A DNA stretch of 64,000 bases from Cristatella mucedo (GCA_009760855.2 WPIO01000084.1:705001-769000), one strand, 5' to 3'. Positions 1 to 12,507 are shown, counted from the stretch's first letter. Notes: generated by a model not told the origin, from the sequence alone. Translations and numbers: made by a program.

Positions 1-536
1 CAGCGTGTTGTCTGGGCGATGTATTACGAAATGCCTTTTCTTTAGAAGGCCAATGCAGCTTTGCGGTCAAGCGGTTTAGCAACTTTCCGCCACCTGAAAG
101 GGCGCAAATTTGAGCATGCAAGTGTTGAGAGCATCACAGTCAAGGTAGTCCGTGAAGCGCTGTGACGTCCAATCTCGACTTGTGCAATGCCCCTCCTGCG
201 CGCGCTCGTCGACCCTTACTGGAGCATAAAATGGCAGCTCGACATGTCTGGCGCGAACGCTGCAGCAGCCACACTCCGAGCTCCTTCGCTCGGACGGACC
301 TGTCCCGTCGCGCTCTTCTTTCAGCTTGCCTACGTGAAACAGTCACTCCTCACCGGTTCTCCCGCTCGCGGCGCTCGCCCCCGCGCGCGCGCCCCTCCCT
401 CTCCCGACTCGTCGGTTCGCATAGCTGTCTGTGCCTCCGGCTGGCCCACCTCGACGCGTCTGAAGAAATTTGACTCCTTCGCTTCTTCAAAAGCCTGAAA
501 CTTGCTAGCGACTCACATCGCAACATATCGTACTTG

Positions 537-600
537 AATTTTATATTTAAAGCAAATATTTAATATTTAATATTTAAATGTTAAATATTTAAAGACATTT
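537..600. repeat. AT-rich TATTTAA-type low-complexity run
   Basis: The heptamer-like word ATATTTAA recurs about five times in some 60 bases, giving a short irregular AT-rich tandem tract. Nothing else is seen in it. Confidence 0.6.
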
Positions 601-1043
601 AAAGCAAAGCTAAAGACTCGCTCGTCTCGCGGCCTTCCCTCCTCCTTCCGTGCGAATCGGTTTACCGTGCTCTCGTGGGCGCTAGAATTGTGCACGCTCT
701 CGCCATCGGTTTGCCCACTCCTTTTCTAGAATGCTCAGAGTGCCTCGGAAATAGATGCGATCTCTCTAGGAGTGCTACGAAAATTCCTGCCATCATTATA
801 AAACTCGACACCGATTCTAAATTATAGCAGCCCATTTTTCGTCAGATAAGAAGGCTCTGCAGACAACTGGAAGAAAGCTTTCCCTCGGGGAATTACGGAC
901 CGCCGAGTCACCGAGGTTGGACAGTCTTCACTGAGGCGACATAGTTGGCGGAAGCGCGAGAAGCCCGATGAGGCTCGGCAGATGGCATTGCCCTCGCGGT
1001 CGGCAAGCTCGGCCTCACTCGCTGACAAGTACAGGCCGTAGCT

Positions 1044-1086
1044 GAGCTGCCGGCCGGTCTAGTTTGCTCCGGCCGGCCGGCAGCTC
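1044..1086. other. GC-rich hairpin
   Basis: The 14-base arm GAGCTGCCGGCCGG (1044-1057) is matched exactly by its reverse complement at 1073-1086 across a 15-base loop. It could be a transposon end, a structured RNA or chance in a CpG-rich patch. Confidence 0.5.
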
Positions 1087-2579
1087 CCTGTCTGTCAAAC
1101 TGGCTGCTCCGCCGGAAGCTGGGGCAGCCGGGAACACCTGAGAGCCGTCCCGTTGGGCTGCCGATGCGAGATCGAAGTTCATCGGAGACCGTTCGGAGAA
1201 GCTGCTCAATCAACCGTTAGCGAAATTGCATGGAAGTGCCCTAGTGGGCGCAACTGATAAAGCGAAAAACAGGCTGCACAGAATAAGTATTTTTTCTCTT
1301 AACATTGAACGGAAAAGCAGTGACGATTTTTTCCCAAATCGCGCTATAGCTTTGTTTGCCTTTAAGTTGTGTACTATTTTTTTCGTGATTTTTGAGTGCC
1401 ATCTAGAAAGTCTGCAATAATTATTTGTTTGTTAATCAATTGTTAATTGTTAATTGTTAATTAGTTTGTTAATTGTTTGGCATGACTGTCTCATATGCCA
1501 CTGTCAACGGCAATTTATATGACCTGTATGCAACCCGAAAAGGTTACAGATTATATCTCCAAACCGTTCTTAAAGTTCATCAGGCAGCTAGCCTTCGGCA
1601 CACGCTCAGGCAAGAATTCTACAGCACTGCAGCCCCCTGAGTAAAAGACCTGTTTCTCGCCCGTCTGGTGAGGGCCATGTGGAGCTGCCTATCTTTTTAC
1701 CCATATGATCTGAGGTACCTTGTACCTTGTTGTCTCGCACCGAGCCATCAAAGAAAGTGGTGGCCTGATCCATGAAACATTTACAGACCGTAAGAAGTGA
1801 GTTGAGGTGAGTGTCGCTCTCAAACTGTAAGTCAGCTAACATCCCTTAGCAATGAATTAGCCTATTCAATTTTGTTGTATTTTCATCAAATCGGGCTATC
1901 CGGTTCAAAACGGTGTGCAGAGGCCGTGGTGAATTCTTGGACAGCTATTCCTCGGTACTTGATCAATGTTTGGAGTGCCATGACTCTCGTACCTTACAGC
2001 ATCGGTGAAACTTTCAAAAAACCCCTTCCAAGTTCATAATCGCTACATTCATTAGATAAAAGATCTATTGCAATCTATGTCAGATCTATTGCGCACGCCA
2101 CAATGCGCAGAAGGTGTGTTACACTTCACCGCCTAAAGGAATCTGGCGTAGTCACGCGGCTGCTATGGTTTCACGCGAAGACTTGCAGACGACGGAGCAG
2201 ACGGACAAAGTACGTTAAAGGATTATTAACAGGGAGAGATAATTTCGTAGCATTCCATATCCGTACGTCTATGAAGCTACATGCTACCTCTTACCGCTCT
2301 TCAGGTCTCTGCTTTTTTTTTCCTTTTTCGACCATGCTTTTCTTCTCCTATAAGCAGCAAGTATTGCCTGACATTCGTTAAGCCGATCTGCAGGCTTAGT
2401 AAGCTGCTGCTTGGAAGTCTCTAGAATCCTTTCAAAGTGTTGCGATAGAATCCTGCGCAAATTTCTGCGAAGCTTTTTCACCCTTACGACGATTCTGCCG
2501 CTTGCTATTGTCTACGTCACTAGCGACCGCTCGTGTGATAAACTGATGCTTGGCGATTTTGGCTTAAGGTCTTAGCAGT

Positions 2580-2806
2580 ATGCCGATCACCAGGCAATCC
2601 ACGATTAGGTTACCAAGGAATCATGCAGTAAAATATTACAGTGAACACGAGACCCTTGCTTACGTGTGGCGACACTCGCCGGGTGTGCTGATTGGCTTGT
2701 CAACATTCATTCCTCATAGATATGCAGCATCCTATTGCTATTCAGTTGTTGGAAGCCGCTTTGCTGGCTTAACGAAAATTCCTCCTCCATTGGGTCTTCC
2801 TGAAGC
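2580..2806 (+). CDS. Gene A exon 1
   Basis: It starts at ATG 2580 and ends GAAGC before the donor GTAAGT at 2807, leaving two bases of a codon (phase 2). Joined to exon 2 the split codon is GCC (Ala). The conserved core is near its 3' end: Y-C-Y-S-V-V, then a proline triplet. Confidence 0.7.
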
Positions 2807-5604
2807 GTAAGTAAGGTCTACATTGCATTTAGTTCCGAGTTCTCTTTGCAGGTAGTTAGGAACATTTTTAATTAACTACATCATTACGACGGCGACTCAC
2901 ACTCATTTGAATAATAGCTTTAAGCGCGTCTGCAGAAAAGTTCAGGCTAGCTTAATTCAACAGCTTCAACTGTATAGCACCGTAGGGGCTATCTGACCGC
3001 TTGAAACTGTCAATAAAGTATCTCCTGTTTGACTCAAAGCCTCGATCAGGAATGTCAAGGGCAAGCATAATACCTCGGGACTCGGGATCGTGAGGTGCAA
3101 GTTATGCAGTTCGCTATGCATCCATACAGCTCGTGCTCAAATCTCGACGCACGACTTTTTTTTGCAACAGCTCCACTACAGCTTAGCAAGCACTCAGCAT
3201 CATGCAGGTTTCAAGAACGTTCCCGCTGCAAAAGGTGTGAGGGCCACTCTGGCTATCGAATTTTAAATCGGTTGATTGGTTTCACCGACAAGCAAAGTTA
3301 CGCAATTTCGAGCTTATTTTCAGTAAATATTGTGAGTTGGACTAGGCGTTCTGGGTGTAGCGCCTCTCTTAGAAAGCGTTCAGTGAAAGGCTGAGCGTCT
3401 TTGAGAAAAATTCAACGTGCACTTCATCAGCGACCCAGGTTTGAGGATTGGTCACGTGGCATCTATACTAAGGTCATTCGGCTGTACTTTAGCGAAAACC
3501 TACGGCGAGCCCTGGCTCGGCTTAGTAGCCAAATACTCTATTCATAATTGTGGCCCTTTGCGTATCCTGTAAACCAATATTTTAAAGGTTTTCATGGCCA
3601 TGGTCCATAAAGCACTGTTCTAGTAAATTGTTCAATATTTGAAGACAATTACGTTGCGTCCAATGGCCATGCTATCTAACAGTAATGATTACCCAATCCA
3701 TACGAAAAAACATGTTTGCTGGCGCTTGGCCGCCGCTAGATTTTCACGTCATTCAAATTTGATATATATTTCACTACTACGCCTGCTTGTATAAAAAGGC
3801 AATACTAAGAATAATAGGTTGTTTGTTTAGTGCCTAAATGAACTTTATCTCTATGCACGCGCTTTACAGCAGACTGCTACAGGAGAGTGAATAACCAATA
3901 TTGTGTGTCATGTACGGTATCAAGCATGCAAAATAAATAGCAGTTATACATGTGTATAGCACCCTCAGAGAACTTAATTTCCTTCTAGACACTTTACATA
4001 TGCTGCAAAGGAAGCATGATCATATAGTTAGTGGTAGCGCGTACAATATCAACATTCAGAACATATCTAGAGTTGACAGGCACAGGGTAAGCATCCGAAT
4101 AGGGTTAGCGGCACCATGCAGTGTTAGCACACATAAGCACACAAAAGACGAATCACGAGAACCCATCAAATACTGTAATAAACAGGTGCTTTTTTAGCTT
4201 TTCTTTTTAAATATTTTTAAGTCGGGATGTTGTGACGTCAGCCGAGAGTGAGTTCCAAAAGCCAGTAAGTATCATTCCAGGCTAGCATGCTAAAGCAAGC
4301 ATCAAGACACTCATTGCCAGCGGCCATTAAAAATGCACATAATTATGCACAGGTACGTACGAAAAGCACATCAGAAAAATAAACACACGTTGGGGGTAAG
4401 AAAAGATTACCGATACATATGTTTATTGAGCTGAGACGCAATATCATGGCAGGTAAAGACAGCACCGGAAGTGCATTTCAGACTTTTGGTGAATATGAGC
4501 TGAAGGCTCCGTCGCCAAACGATTTCGATCAGGGCGAGAGAAAGTGAGATGGCTAGATGCTGGGAGAAGTGTAAAAGAAGACTGATAAGACTAGCCGCCG
4601 CTGATTTTTGCGTCCGCTGCTGACGGTTAGGGACACAGACTGGGAGTTCGGAATCAAGGGAATTACAATAATATGCACGCGCGATTTCAAAAGTTCATGA
4701 ACTGTTTTGGCCTATCAAGTCGTTTTGACGTCATGTTCTCGTTTTGCAGCCCGTTTTACGTCCGTTGGAAGGACAGTCTCTCGTCTCTCGAGGGAATTCA
4801 TGTGAATAAGCTACCCTGTAACATGTTGGAAACATTGGCTGAAGCTGCTCTCGATAGGTAAGGCAGCCTGAAGTACTCTAGTCGTTTACTTATCTAATTT
4901 CCCAACTAAAGCTACTTTCTTATTTTGAAAACTTGTCTAATCAGCTGGAAGACGTTGACCGATGCGCACAGCGAGGCCTCAAAGTCGCAAGGCCTTGTGA
5001 GACTCTGCTTAGGAGCGCCTTTGAAAGAGCTGACTCTTGATTCCTGCACCGTCGAACTAGGCATTCTATCAAATTACACGCCACTGGAACTTTGGTATGA
5101 CTTCTCTGTAAGTTTTTCGCAGGATTTCTTTTTATCCGTACGGGAGCAGTGACGGCGCGGGCTTGAAATATCATGCGACTATCACTGCTTGCTTTGCCAG
5201 CTTGGCTCGATCGTGCGATCGACTTCCAGTTGAAAAACGAAAACATCGGCAGTTTAAATATTTTATAGAAAGAGGACAACATGATCTTCGCAGAATTCCC
5301 TGGCCTCGACGGAAAGTGGCGCTGCGCCCTACGACGTCCTCTCCACTTGAGCAGCAGTGACAGTCGAGAGAGTAAGGCTGAGTACATTGAATCAGCCTTT
5401 CGCTGGCAAGGATACGGAAAGGACGTGGCCAGCCTGGTCAGCAACTTCTGGCAGCAACTGAAGGTGACCTCTTGCACGGTGACTTGCTGCAAGGCCACCT
5501 ACACCGACTACGCAGCCATGGCTCTTGAAGTCTCGGAGGGCTCGCTAAAAGACTGCTCGCCGCTGTCCGTGAGGAGGGGCATAGTGAACAGCACCGAATT
5601 GTAG
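2580..5604 (+). CDS. Gene A: four-exon protein of unknown family, paralogue of gene B
   Basis: Not recognised. Four exons join in frame: 2580-2806, 4750-4857, 4945-5107 and 5269-5604, giving about 277 residues and ending at TAG 5602-5604. All introns are GT...AG; phases are 2, 2, 0. The model rests on gene B (13179-19639), which has the same exon order and phases. Both start with M-x-x-T-R-x-S, reach the motif W-R-x-S-P after exactly 34 residues, then share Y-C-Y-S-V-V and P-P-P (exon 1), P-F-[YF]-V-R-W (exon 2), W-K-x-L and an acidic/aromatic end (exon 3), W-R-C-A-L-R, F-W-Q-x-L and C-x-V-T (exon 4). An in-frame TAA lies five codons upstream of the chosen ATG, so translation probably starts there. 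No signal peptide or membrane segment is visible, so it is probably intracellular. A non-coding first exon is possible. No function is assigned. Confidence 0.72.
3945..4540 (-). mobile_element. LINE-1 (L2-like) 3' fragment in intron 1 of gene A
   Basis: The plus strand reads the reverse complement of the family 3' end (AGCACCCTCAGAGAACTTAA, CTTTACATATGCTGCAAAGG) from about 3950. It continues into decayed C-terminal coding sequence near 4225-4260 and 4450-4540. A segment of unrelated or diverged sequence interrupts it at about 4290-4440. Confidence 0.75.
4750..4857 (+). CDS. Gene A exon 2
   Basis: The acceptor is TTTTGCAG at 4742-4749 and the donor is GTAAGG at 4858. One base completes the previous codon, 35 codons follow, and AG is left over; with the C of exon 3 it makes Ser. 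It encodes P-F-Y-V-R-W-K near its start. Confidence 0.75.
4945..5107 (+). CDS. Gene A exon 3
   Basis: The acceptor AATCAG is followed by CTGGAAG, identical over those seven bases to gene B exon 3. It ends TTCTCT before the donor GTAAGT at 5108, phase 0. The upstream intron is only 87 bases. It encodes W-K-T-L near the start and L-W-Y-D-F-S at the end. Confidence 0.75.
5269..5604 (+). CDS. Gene A exon 4 (terminal)
   Basis: The acceptor TTTTATAG at 5261-5268 begins a phase-0 exon of 111 codons plus TAG. The distance from exon start to the end of W-R-C-A-L-R is 22 residues, exactly as in gene B. The C-terminus runs about 12 residues past the point where gene B has a stop or splice donor. Confidence 0.75.
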   Translation, partial: KEDNMIFAEFPGLDGKWRCALRRPLHLSSSDSRESKAEYIESAFRWQGYGKDVASLVSNFWQQLKVTSCTVTCCKATYTDYAAMALEVSEGSLKDCSPLSVRRGIVNSTEL

Positions 5605-5674
5605 GAGGGGCTTTCTATGCGTCGTCACACAACCGCGCACTCACTCGGTTCTGCATTGCGTCCACATTCTTCCG

Positions 5675-5680
5675 ATTAAA
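5675..5680 (+). promoter_or_regulatory. Possible polyadenylation signal of gene A
   Basis: ATTAAA lies 71 bases after the gene A stop codon. It is the commonest variant of the AATAAA signal, at a suitable distance. No transcript evidence is available. Confidence 0.35.
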
Positions 5681-6746
5681 TCAAAGCTCAATGCAATTCG
5701 CAGTGTGCGTGGCATAGACGATGCCTCAACACTTTACATAGCCATTTCCTAAGTATATGCTCGCTGGAAAAATATATGCTATAACATGATAACTGCGCCG
5801 GTAAATTTGTCGCTGCACACGAATACCCGGCGAAACAGTCAGTCACGGGGCAATACGGGTTTGTGTGAGAAATAATTCGTGTGTGAACACGCCGCGCTTG
5901 GTACACAGCGGCCGCTTTCCTTGCTTTCTTGACAGCACATGTAATGAGCCTAGAAAGAGATTTAATTATCTGAGAGTGCTATACAAATTTCATTATTATT
6001 ATTATCATCATCATTACTATCTCCTCTCTCTCTCTCTTCTATGAGTTTGTTTCCTACCGATGCTGGCGCCTCGTTGCTAGCACTTGCTCAGCACTACTGT
6101 ACGACCATCCCAGCTTGTACCTGCATTAGGCGTCTCACCCTGACCGTCGCGCCAGTTGCGACATTGAGTTTTCGCGCCAGTTGCGACGTTGAATTCGCGG
6201 CAGCGGCGCGTATGCGCACCTTTCGCTGTTTGCGTAGCCTCGCTCCGCTTTCTTCGCTCGTAATCCGTCGGCCATTTTTCTTGGCCAAGCGCCAGCAGTT
6301 GCATCATTCCTATCGTATGCACATCCGTCGACGAACGTTACAAACACGACCTGCAGGTATTGCGTAGACATACCGCTTGAGCTAGAACTGTTGCACGAAT
6401 CGCATGCATGCACTTAAGCGCTTCCTTCGACATGTAATGTCTGGCCACGGCTCGGCGGTGTTTGCAGGTTTTTAATTTCCAAAGTGGTCTCAAAAAACGA
6501 ACCTGTTCGCAACGGTGGCCATAGATGGCGCTCTCCAGCAACACTTTAGATCGGCTGCTGGCGCCCCCGGCTTAAATCGAGCGCTCAGCCGCCGTTGACA
6601 GCGATCGTCGTTGAAGGCTGCCGTGCAGAAGTGAACCGTCACCTGGCTCTTTTGCTGATTCCTCCGCACTATTCGGGGCTATATTCGGCATACTCGGCAA
6701 CTCGCAGTTTCTTTAGATTTGAGCGAGGAGTTTTCTGGTTATGGTC

Positions 6747-6749
<3 letters not shown>

Positions 6750-6807
<58 letters not shown>
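6750..6807. repeat. (GA)n microsatellite
   Basis: About 29 uninterrupted GA units. Open frames across it encode only alternating R-E or S-L and are not genes. Confidence 0.97.
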
Positions 6808-6809
<2 letters not shown>

Positions 6810-7402
6810 CGAGAAAGCTAGAGCGACAAACGAACGTCGGCCGCTTCGTTGGACGCTGGAGTGAGCAAGCACATGACTCGATTTTTGAACCAGGCGTCAG
6901 CCAGGCTATAGAAGCTGATTTTGGACAATGACCGATCCCCGGTTACAGGAATCCCATTTTCGTCTCTCCGTGTTTTAGCGTCGCCCGTCAACGTGAAGGA
7001 CGAAAGCAAGAGCAATTGAACGGCACTCACGTTCATGCTCTTTTAAATTCGCTTAGATAACGAGGCTGTGAGACACTTCAGACGACGCGGACCGATTTGA
7101 GTGACTCTGTTTCTCCGAGGCTCTTTGCTAGTTATGAAATGTTCTTTTGCGAAGTCAGACAGACGGCTAAATAGCCGTCTGATGTCCGATCCGGTGCACC
7201 ACGTCTCTCTGTGGGAGTCCTTGCTGACTGCATAGTACGATCATCACCACTTGGAGCCGCTTTCGCACCGCGCAGCTAGCGCCGATTATTCGTTCAGCTG
7301 ATTTTTAAAGCTGTAGTGTCCAAGGGAATGCTTGAAAACCCGCTAACTTCACTTAGCGAGCACCTGAAGGCTGTCTTACTCGTACTCTCATCGCATTTAT
7401 TG

Positions 7403-7404
<2 letters not shown>

Positions 7405-7485
<81 letters not shown>

Positions 7486-7498
7486 CTCTCTCTCTCTC
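7405..7498. repeat. (CT)n microsatellite
   Basis: About 94 bases of CT repeats with one TTTTT interruption near 7480. Confidence 0.97.
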
Positions 7499-7729
7499 GC
7501 TAGCAGGCACATTCGTAGTTTGCTCTTGCATTTCCCTGCAATCGAAAATGTCGCACCATCTCCCAGCGAAATGCGTGTCCTTTTTTAAATATAAAGATAA
7601 ATGACAATTATATTTGTATATTGCACAAGAAGGGGCGAGAATTAATACGTGCGGACATCTGAGCGGCATGTACAGTGTACGGACAGGTCATATATGGATA
7701 AGATTTCCAGCTTGCAAAATCGCCACTGC

Positions 7730-8111
7730 AGCGAACGAGCGTAACGTGTGCTTCCGCAGCCGCCATGCCGGTACAAAAAGCCCGACCGCGGTGCGGGTGC
7801 TTGGCGCACTCACTCGCGGTACGCTTGCACCTTAGCCATACGCAATATGCGACGAACTTCAGCGCCTAAACTTAATCCTATTGGCCGCCGCCGCAGCGGT
7901 CTGAGCGCCGCTATTGGCTCGGCCGGCCAGCGACGCGCCTGGTTTCCGATTCCCTCTGGTACCGCGGCAGCGCTCGGCTCTTGCGTGAACGCTTTCTAGA
8001 CGCTACTGGCGACTCGGCTGTTTCTTCTCCGAGTTTTTTCCCGCAGGTTCTTCGCTGATAATGTCCTCGACAAGTCTCCAAATCAATCTGGTCTCTACAC
8101 CTTAGCTGCAC
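7730..8111 (+). promoter_or_regulatory. Candidate CpG-rich promoter and non-coding first exon
   Basis: A CpG-rich block carries two ATTGGC words (inverted CCAAT boxes) at 7880-7885 and 7913-7918. It ends in a good splice donor, GCTGCAC then GTAAGTG, with the exon boundary at 8111. By inference this could be the promoter and untranslated first exon of gene B, whose ATG lies 5 kb downstream, preceded by an acceptor-like TTCATTAG near 13132-13139. Open frames across it lack family motifs. Confidence 0.3.
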
Positions 8112-8283
8112 GTAAGTGTCGTAGTCGAATGCGCTCCGAAAGTCAACTATGCTTTAGCTGAAGTGTCTGCAAAGACTCTTCACCAATTTATCCAAAACCC
8201 AGGAGCATCCAAAAGATTTCTCTTAGACTAAAAGCACTGAAAAGACTGGTTTAAATTGCATCTGCGACAAGGTTGCATCATTT

Positions 8284-8360
8284 TATAATCAAGGACAGTA
8301 TTCACAACGCAGGAATTTATTGCTGGTCTTTTACGTTGAGGGGACGAAGCGATCAATAAC
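8284..8360 (+). repeat. 77-bp dispersed direct repeat, copy 1
   Basis: Nearly identical to 11880-11957, including the words AATCAAGGACAGTATTCAC and GACGAAGCGATCAATAAC. The flanks differ, so it behaves as a short mobile or duplicated unit. No family recognised. Confidence 0.8.
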
Positions 8361-8599
8361 CCAATGAGTTGGATTGCGTCACAATATTTCATTATCAATT
8401 CTAGAATCCCAATAAATGGTATCTGTTCACCCTGTTTTTGGAAAAGTTATCTCTGATCTGAGACGCCTGCTTTTAGCGGTGCACCGAAAGTTGGTGGATA
8501 AAATATCACGTTAAGTCATCAAATTACACTCACGACTTTGTTTGATTTGAAAGATAACATTGGGATAAAGCGCTTTTTTGGTTAGAAGAAAAACCTTCT

Positions 8600-8790
8600 C
8601 ATGAAGTTTCTCTAGCTCAAGTATTAAAGGCGCAGAGTTTAGTGTTAAGGTTTATGAATGGGTTATAGGTTCAGATTTTAGGGCGCAGTATTAGATGTGC
8701 TTAAGTAGATTAATGACAATATCCGCTCCTTCATTGCTCATAGCTATTGTTCATAGCTATGCCACTCATGCTTAAAGTGTAGCAATTTTG
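8600..8790. other. Degenerate TTTAGG-like tract next to GCTCATAGC-type repeat
   Basis: Loose GTTTAG, GGTTTAT and TTTTAGGG words are followed by two 13-base near-copies of TGCTCATAGCTAT. The same pairing of a TTTAGG-like interior with a GCTCATAGC word occurs in the inverted-repeat element at 43505-43905, so this may be a decayed relative. Confidence 0.3.
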
Positions 8791-9490
8791 GTTAAACAGG
8801 CAGAAAATTCGCGGAGCAGTATATACACTGGATCAATTATACTGTGCGCTCGGGACTAATTTTGTCTCAGCAGTATTTAGGAGGTACTGGCATGAAGATT
8901 AAGCATACCATAACTGGGCGCAATTGCAAGAGCTCCGTTGCTCTTAAGCCTTAAAAATTTGATCACGCATAATCGCACTCTTCTCCGGTAATTGACAGCG
9001 CTTTTTCTGGCAAGTCACCTTTGCCAAAGAACTAAGATGTAACTCCTGAAAACAAATGAATCGCTGTATTACGCTAGCACCGCCCCTCTTGCGATGGTTA
9101 TCCTGACCGCCACCAATGGCTTCCGGGTAGCTCCTTCCCTCCTGTCGCAGGATCAATATTTTACTAGCTAGGCGGCACTGCTGACCTGATTAACTCGACT
9201 GTACGGGGCCGTTCAGAATAATCCTGATACGTAGCAGCGCTGTGTAATGGCGGCGATGTGAATCAGCTAGATAACGACCGCTAGTCAGCATTCGCAGTTC
9301 GTGAATTGTAAATGCTGGGAATTGGTGACGCACACGCTTGTGACAGCTGGTTTTCGGTACCTTCGAAGAAAGAATTGGACTGTAGGACACCGCTGCAGCC
9401 GTTTTGAACAGTCGGTGGACATTGAACTGCAAAAGCTGCGCCTGCTGCTGTCGGAGACCAGAGACCGTATTCGATGCTCCACTTCAGGAA

Positions 9491-9632
9491 TATATAATTC
9501 ATTTGCATAGCACCCCAAGAGAACTTAATCTCTATTCAGGCGCTTCACATATGCCTCGGGGCTCGAACCCACGACCTCAGTCAGACCTTGGTCGGGGCAA
9601 GCACCTTAACCGCTAGACCAAACCAGCTTGGC
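9491..9632 (-). mobile_element. SINE-A copy (tRNA-derived)
   Basis: On the minus strand it runs from a tRNA-like head (GGTTTGGTCTAGCGGTTAAG, an A-box-like word) through a B-box-like GGGTTCGAGCCCC and ends CTGAATAGAGATTAAGTTCT, GGGGTGCTATGCAAATGAAT plus a short TA tail. It matches the copies at 17424, 38010, 40834 and 54114. Confidence 0.85.
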
Positions 9633-10099
9633 AAAGGAAGCAAAGGCCGGTGGCAAAAACTCCGCTCACTCGAGATCAAAGGGGAAAATAATGGCTTATT
9701 AAGCAAGTTTATTTTCACAGAGGTAGAAGATCCTAAGCAACCGTTATCCAGCGGTGGGGTTCCGAAGTTAATCAACTTCCGCCGGACTCAAATTGACTAC
9801 TTGGGTCTTGAAGTGAGAGCGTATGGATGAACGGGTGGCGGCCCCATTTTAGATGGCCGCTGGTTCTGCATCTCTGGATATTTTCTCCAATTTTTTGCGT
9901 ATTGCTTGCACTCAAAATGTTTCAAATCAGTCCGTGACGTCACAAGAATTTCGGTAGCCCCGTGAATAAGTTCAACGCGCGGATGGATCCAGTGTCGGCG
10001 CTAAGGGTAGACAACGCGAAGCTCAGGTAACATCAGCATATCACACAGCGGTGGGTGTATCGAGTGTACCTTCCCAGTTATTTTCACGCTATTACGCCA

Positions 10100-10330
10100 A
10101 CGGTTTCTCTAGTACTTTGACTAAAAAGTTCCAACTTATCGCTCCGGCCTACCTATACGACTTGCATCCTAACCAGAGAGTAGTCGCAAGACTCGACAGC
10201 ATAAGATTCAAGTCGTTTAGCAGCGAGTCTGGCGTTCGTCAAATCTTTTGGCGACTGTGCCCTCAGTTCGCATGCTCCCAAAGCCGGAAGTTCACTACCG
10301 ACTCAGCACAACAGAACAGCACAACATCAT
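10100..10330 (+). mobile_element. LINE-1 (L2-like) C-terminal fragment, decayed
   Basis: The open frame contains L-I-A-P-A-Y-L-Y-D-L, the usual L2 'LAPAYLSDL' block. A frame-shifted match to the later block GCATGCTCCCAAAGCC follows at about 10265. There is no 3' tail. Confidence 0.65.
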
Positions 10331-10669
10331 CTGACTGAATGGAACTTAAAACCAAGCCAAAAACCATCCTGCCTCTCGCACCACGTCGATTGTTCTGTAT
10401 GTGCTAATGCCAAATGAAATCTACGTCTTTTACTGTGAACCAGTTGCCCAGCTTGCTTCCAGCATATTTCAATTGTCTCGAAGAATATTTATTTCTATTA
10501 TGGTGCTACAAAAAATTTTTAAGAATATTATTAGTATTTTAAATTGATCCTGTGCTTTCTTCCGTCGTTTGGTATCCGCTTGCCACTCAGCGAATAACTT
10601 CAATTGACTGTCATGTTTTTGGCCTATTCAATATTACGTGACCATGCGTGCACGTCATTCTGTGCCTCT

Positions 10670-10880
<211 letters not shown>

Positions 10881-11879
10881 CTCACCAGTAGCTAGTGCCA
10901 GGCGTGAACAAATGACCTCATCTACGCGCGAGCGAGAAGAAACTACGGTAAGCCAACCAGGATTCCTTTAAAGTGAGGAAATGACGTCGGATCACACCTG
11001 AAGAGCCTCGGACGCCTTAAGCAGCATTTTGTTTCTTCACAGGCTGCCTTCGCAAGAGGTCGCCGTTTACTGTTAATCTACGCGGGTTTTGGTGAATCAC
11101 TACTCTGGCTCTAGTGAGATTTTGCCTCCGTGTGGCTTGCCGTTCGCGTAATCATCCTCTTGGAGAGTTCAAAGGCAAGTTCTGCTGCACCTCTTCAGAC
11201 TAGGACGAGGTCTTCAATCCTATACCTTTCTTATAGTAATGATCAGACATTGTATGACACCCTAAGGGAATTACATTGTTTATTTCCTCGGCATTTGAAG
11301 TATACTGGAAATCTGGAATGGAATTTTTTTATTTCCGTACCCTTTATGCTACAGCCTGAATCCGATATCTGGCATAACAAAAGTTCGCATCCCATTGTCT
11401 GAAAAACAATCAATACAGTTGCTTTCTTATTCCCTCTTACAGATCGCAACATTTGCTATATGCCTTTAAATGTATGTCATACGTTCTCAGCCTATTTTTT
11501 TAATAATGCCTACAGTTATTCACTGCAAAGTATCAATAATAGGCGTGATGAATTCATCTGTGACTAGGGACACATCTTAAGGTCATCAGTCAAAATGGCT
11601 GAATTGATATGACTGGTATTCGGTGCTGGAGGTCGATGGTGCTGACACGTGATCATCTTCCTGAGCCACGCAGAAGCTTGGCTTTTCTGAGAGTAGCGGT
11701 GCTTATTAAGAACTAAGCTCCTCAGCTTACAGGCTTACACTGCAAATAACCGGAAGAAAGGTCTGAGCAAAACTTGTGATTAAAGTTATGCTGCAGCTGG
11801 CTAGTACGCATTCATATATAATGAGTCTAACGAGTAACTCAAAGTTTTAAAATAACTCGCCAGAATCAACTTCACGGTA

Positions 11880-11957
11880 ATAATCAAGGACAGTATTCAC
11901 AACGCAGGAATTTATTGCTGGTCTTTTACGATTGAGGGGACGAAGCGATCAATAACC
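11880..11957 (+). repeat. 77-bp dispersed direct repeat, copy 2
   Basis: Second copy of the unit at 8284-8360, same strand, with one extra A after TTTTACG. Confidence 0.8.
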
Positions 11958-12507
11958 AATACTGCCACTACCACCACGTTTAAAGAATTAATTTAAAGAG
12001 AGTCCGTGCCTCTTTGATGCAAAATTTCTGTCCGCTAGTCTGACACAAGGTAGGTGAAACTGCAACCACTCGTCTATATGAGCCTTATCGAGTTTTGCCC
12101 ATAGTTTTTCAATTGCAATAGACTCTAGGTACACCTTCAACTGGAAATTTTCCAGCATGCTCGCTAGCCTCTCGGTAGCTATCGGGTTTGTAGTATCTGA
12201 ATCAGTAATGTGGCAATCTAGGTACCGATGGTGAGCAATAAATACTCAATTGCACATACAAAGAATAAACAGGCGGTTTTCTGTTCCGTGTACCTCGTGA
12301 GACATCATGGCGGACTGATTTGCTGGTAATACGAGCAGTTTAGTCTTAACAGAACGACATTTCCCCATTTAATCAAGAGCTTTACAATAGGGCCTATACA
12401 ATTCAGCATGTGACCTTTTATTTACACGGACCTACTTTGTAATTATTTGGTCTGCACCAACTTCTGAATCCGCAAGATGCTATCGCGTAAAAAATGATAA
12501 TAATAAT

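Larger units (their letters stand above)
1..2579. other. Upstream stretch, no gene recognised
   Basis: No exon with convincing coding content was found. About 150-480 and 900-1200 are GC- and CpG-rich. A short AT-rich run lies at 537-600 and a strong hairpin at 1044-1086. The open frames here are short, lack recognisable motifs and overlap on both strands, as expected of CpG-rich non-coding DNA. Confidence 0.5.

Noticed and set aside
9540-9620. tRNA genes at the B-box-containing sites (9.5, 17.4, 38.0, 42.0, 48.4, 54.1, 58.7, 61.7 kb)
   Set aside because: Each continues into a conserved non-tRNA tail and recurs as a dispersed family, so these are SINEs; no clean cloverleaf was seen.
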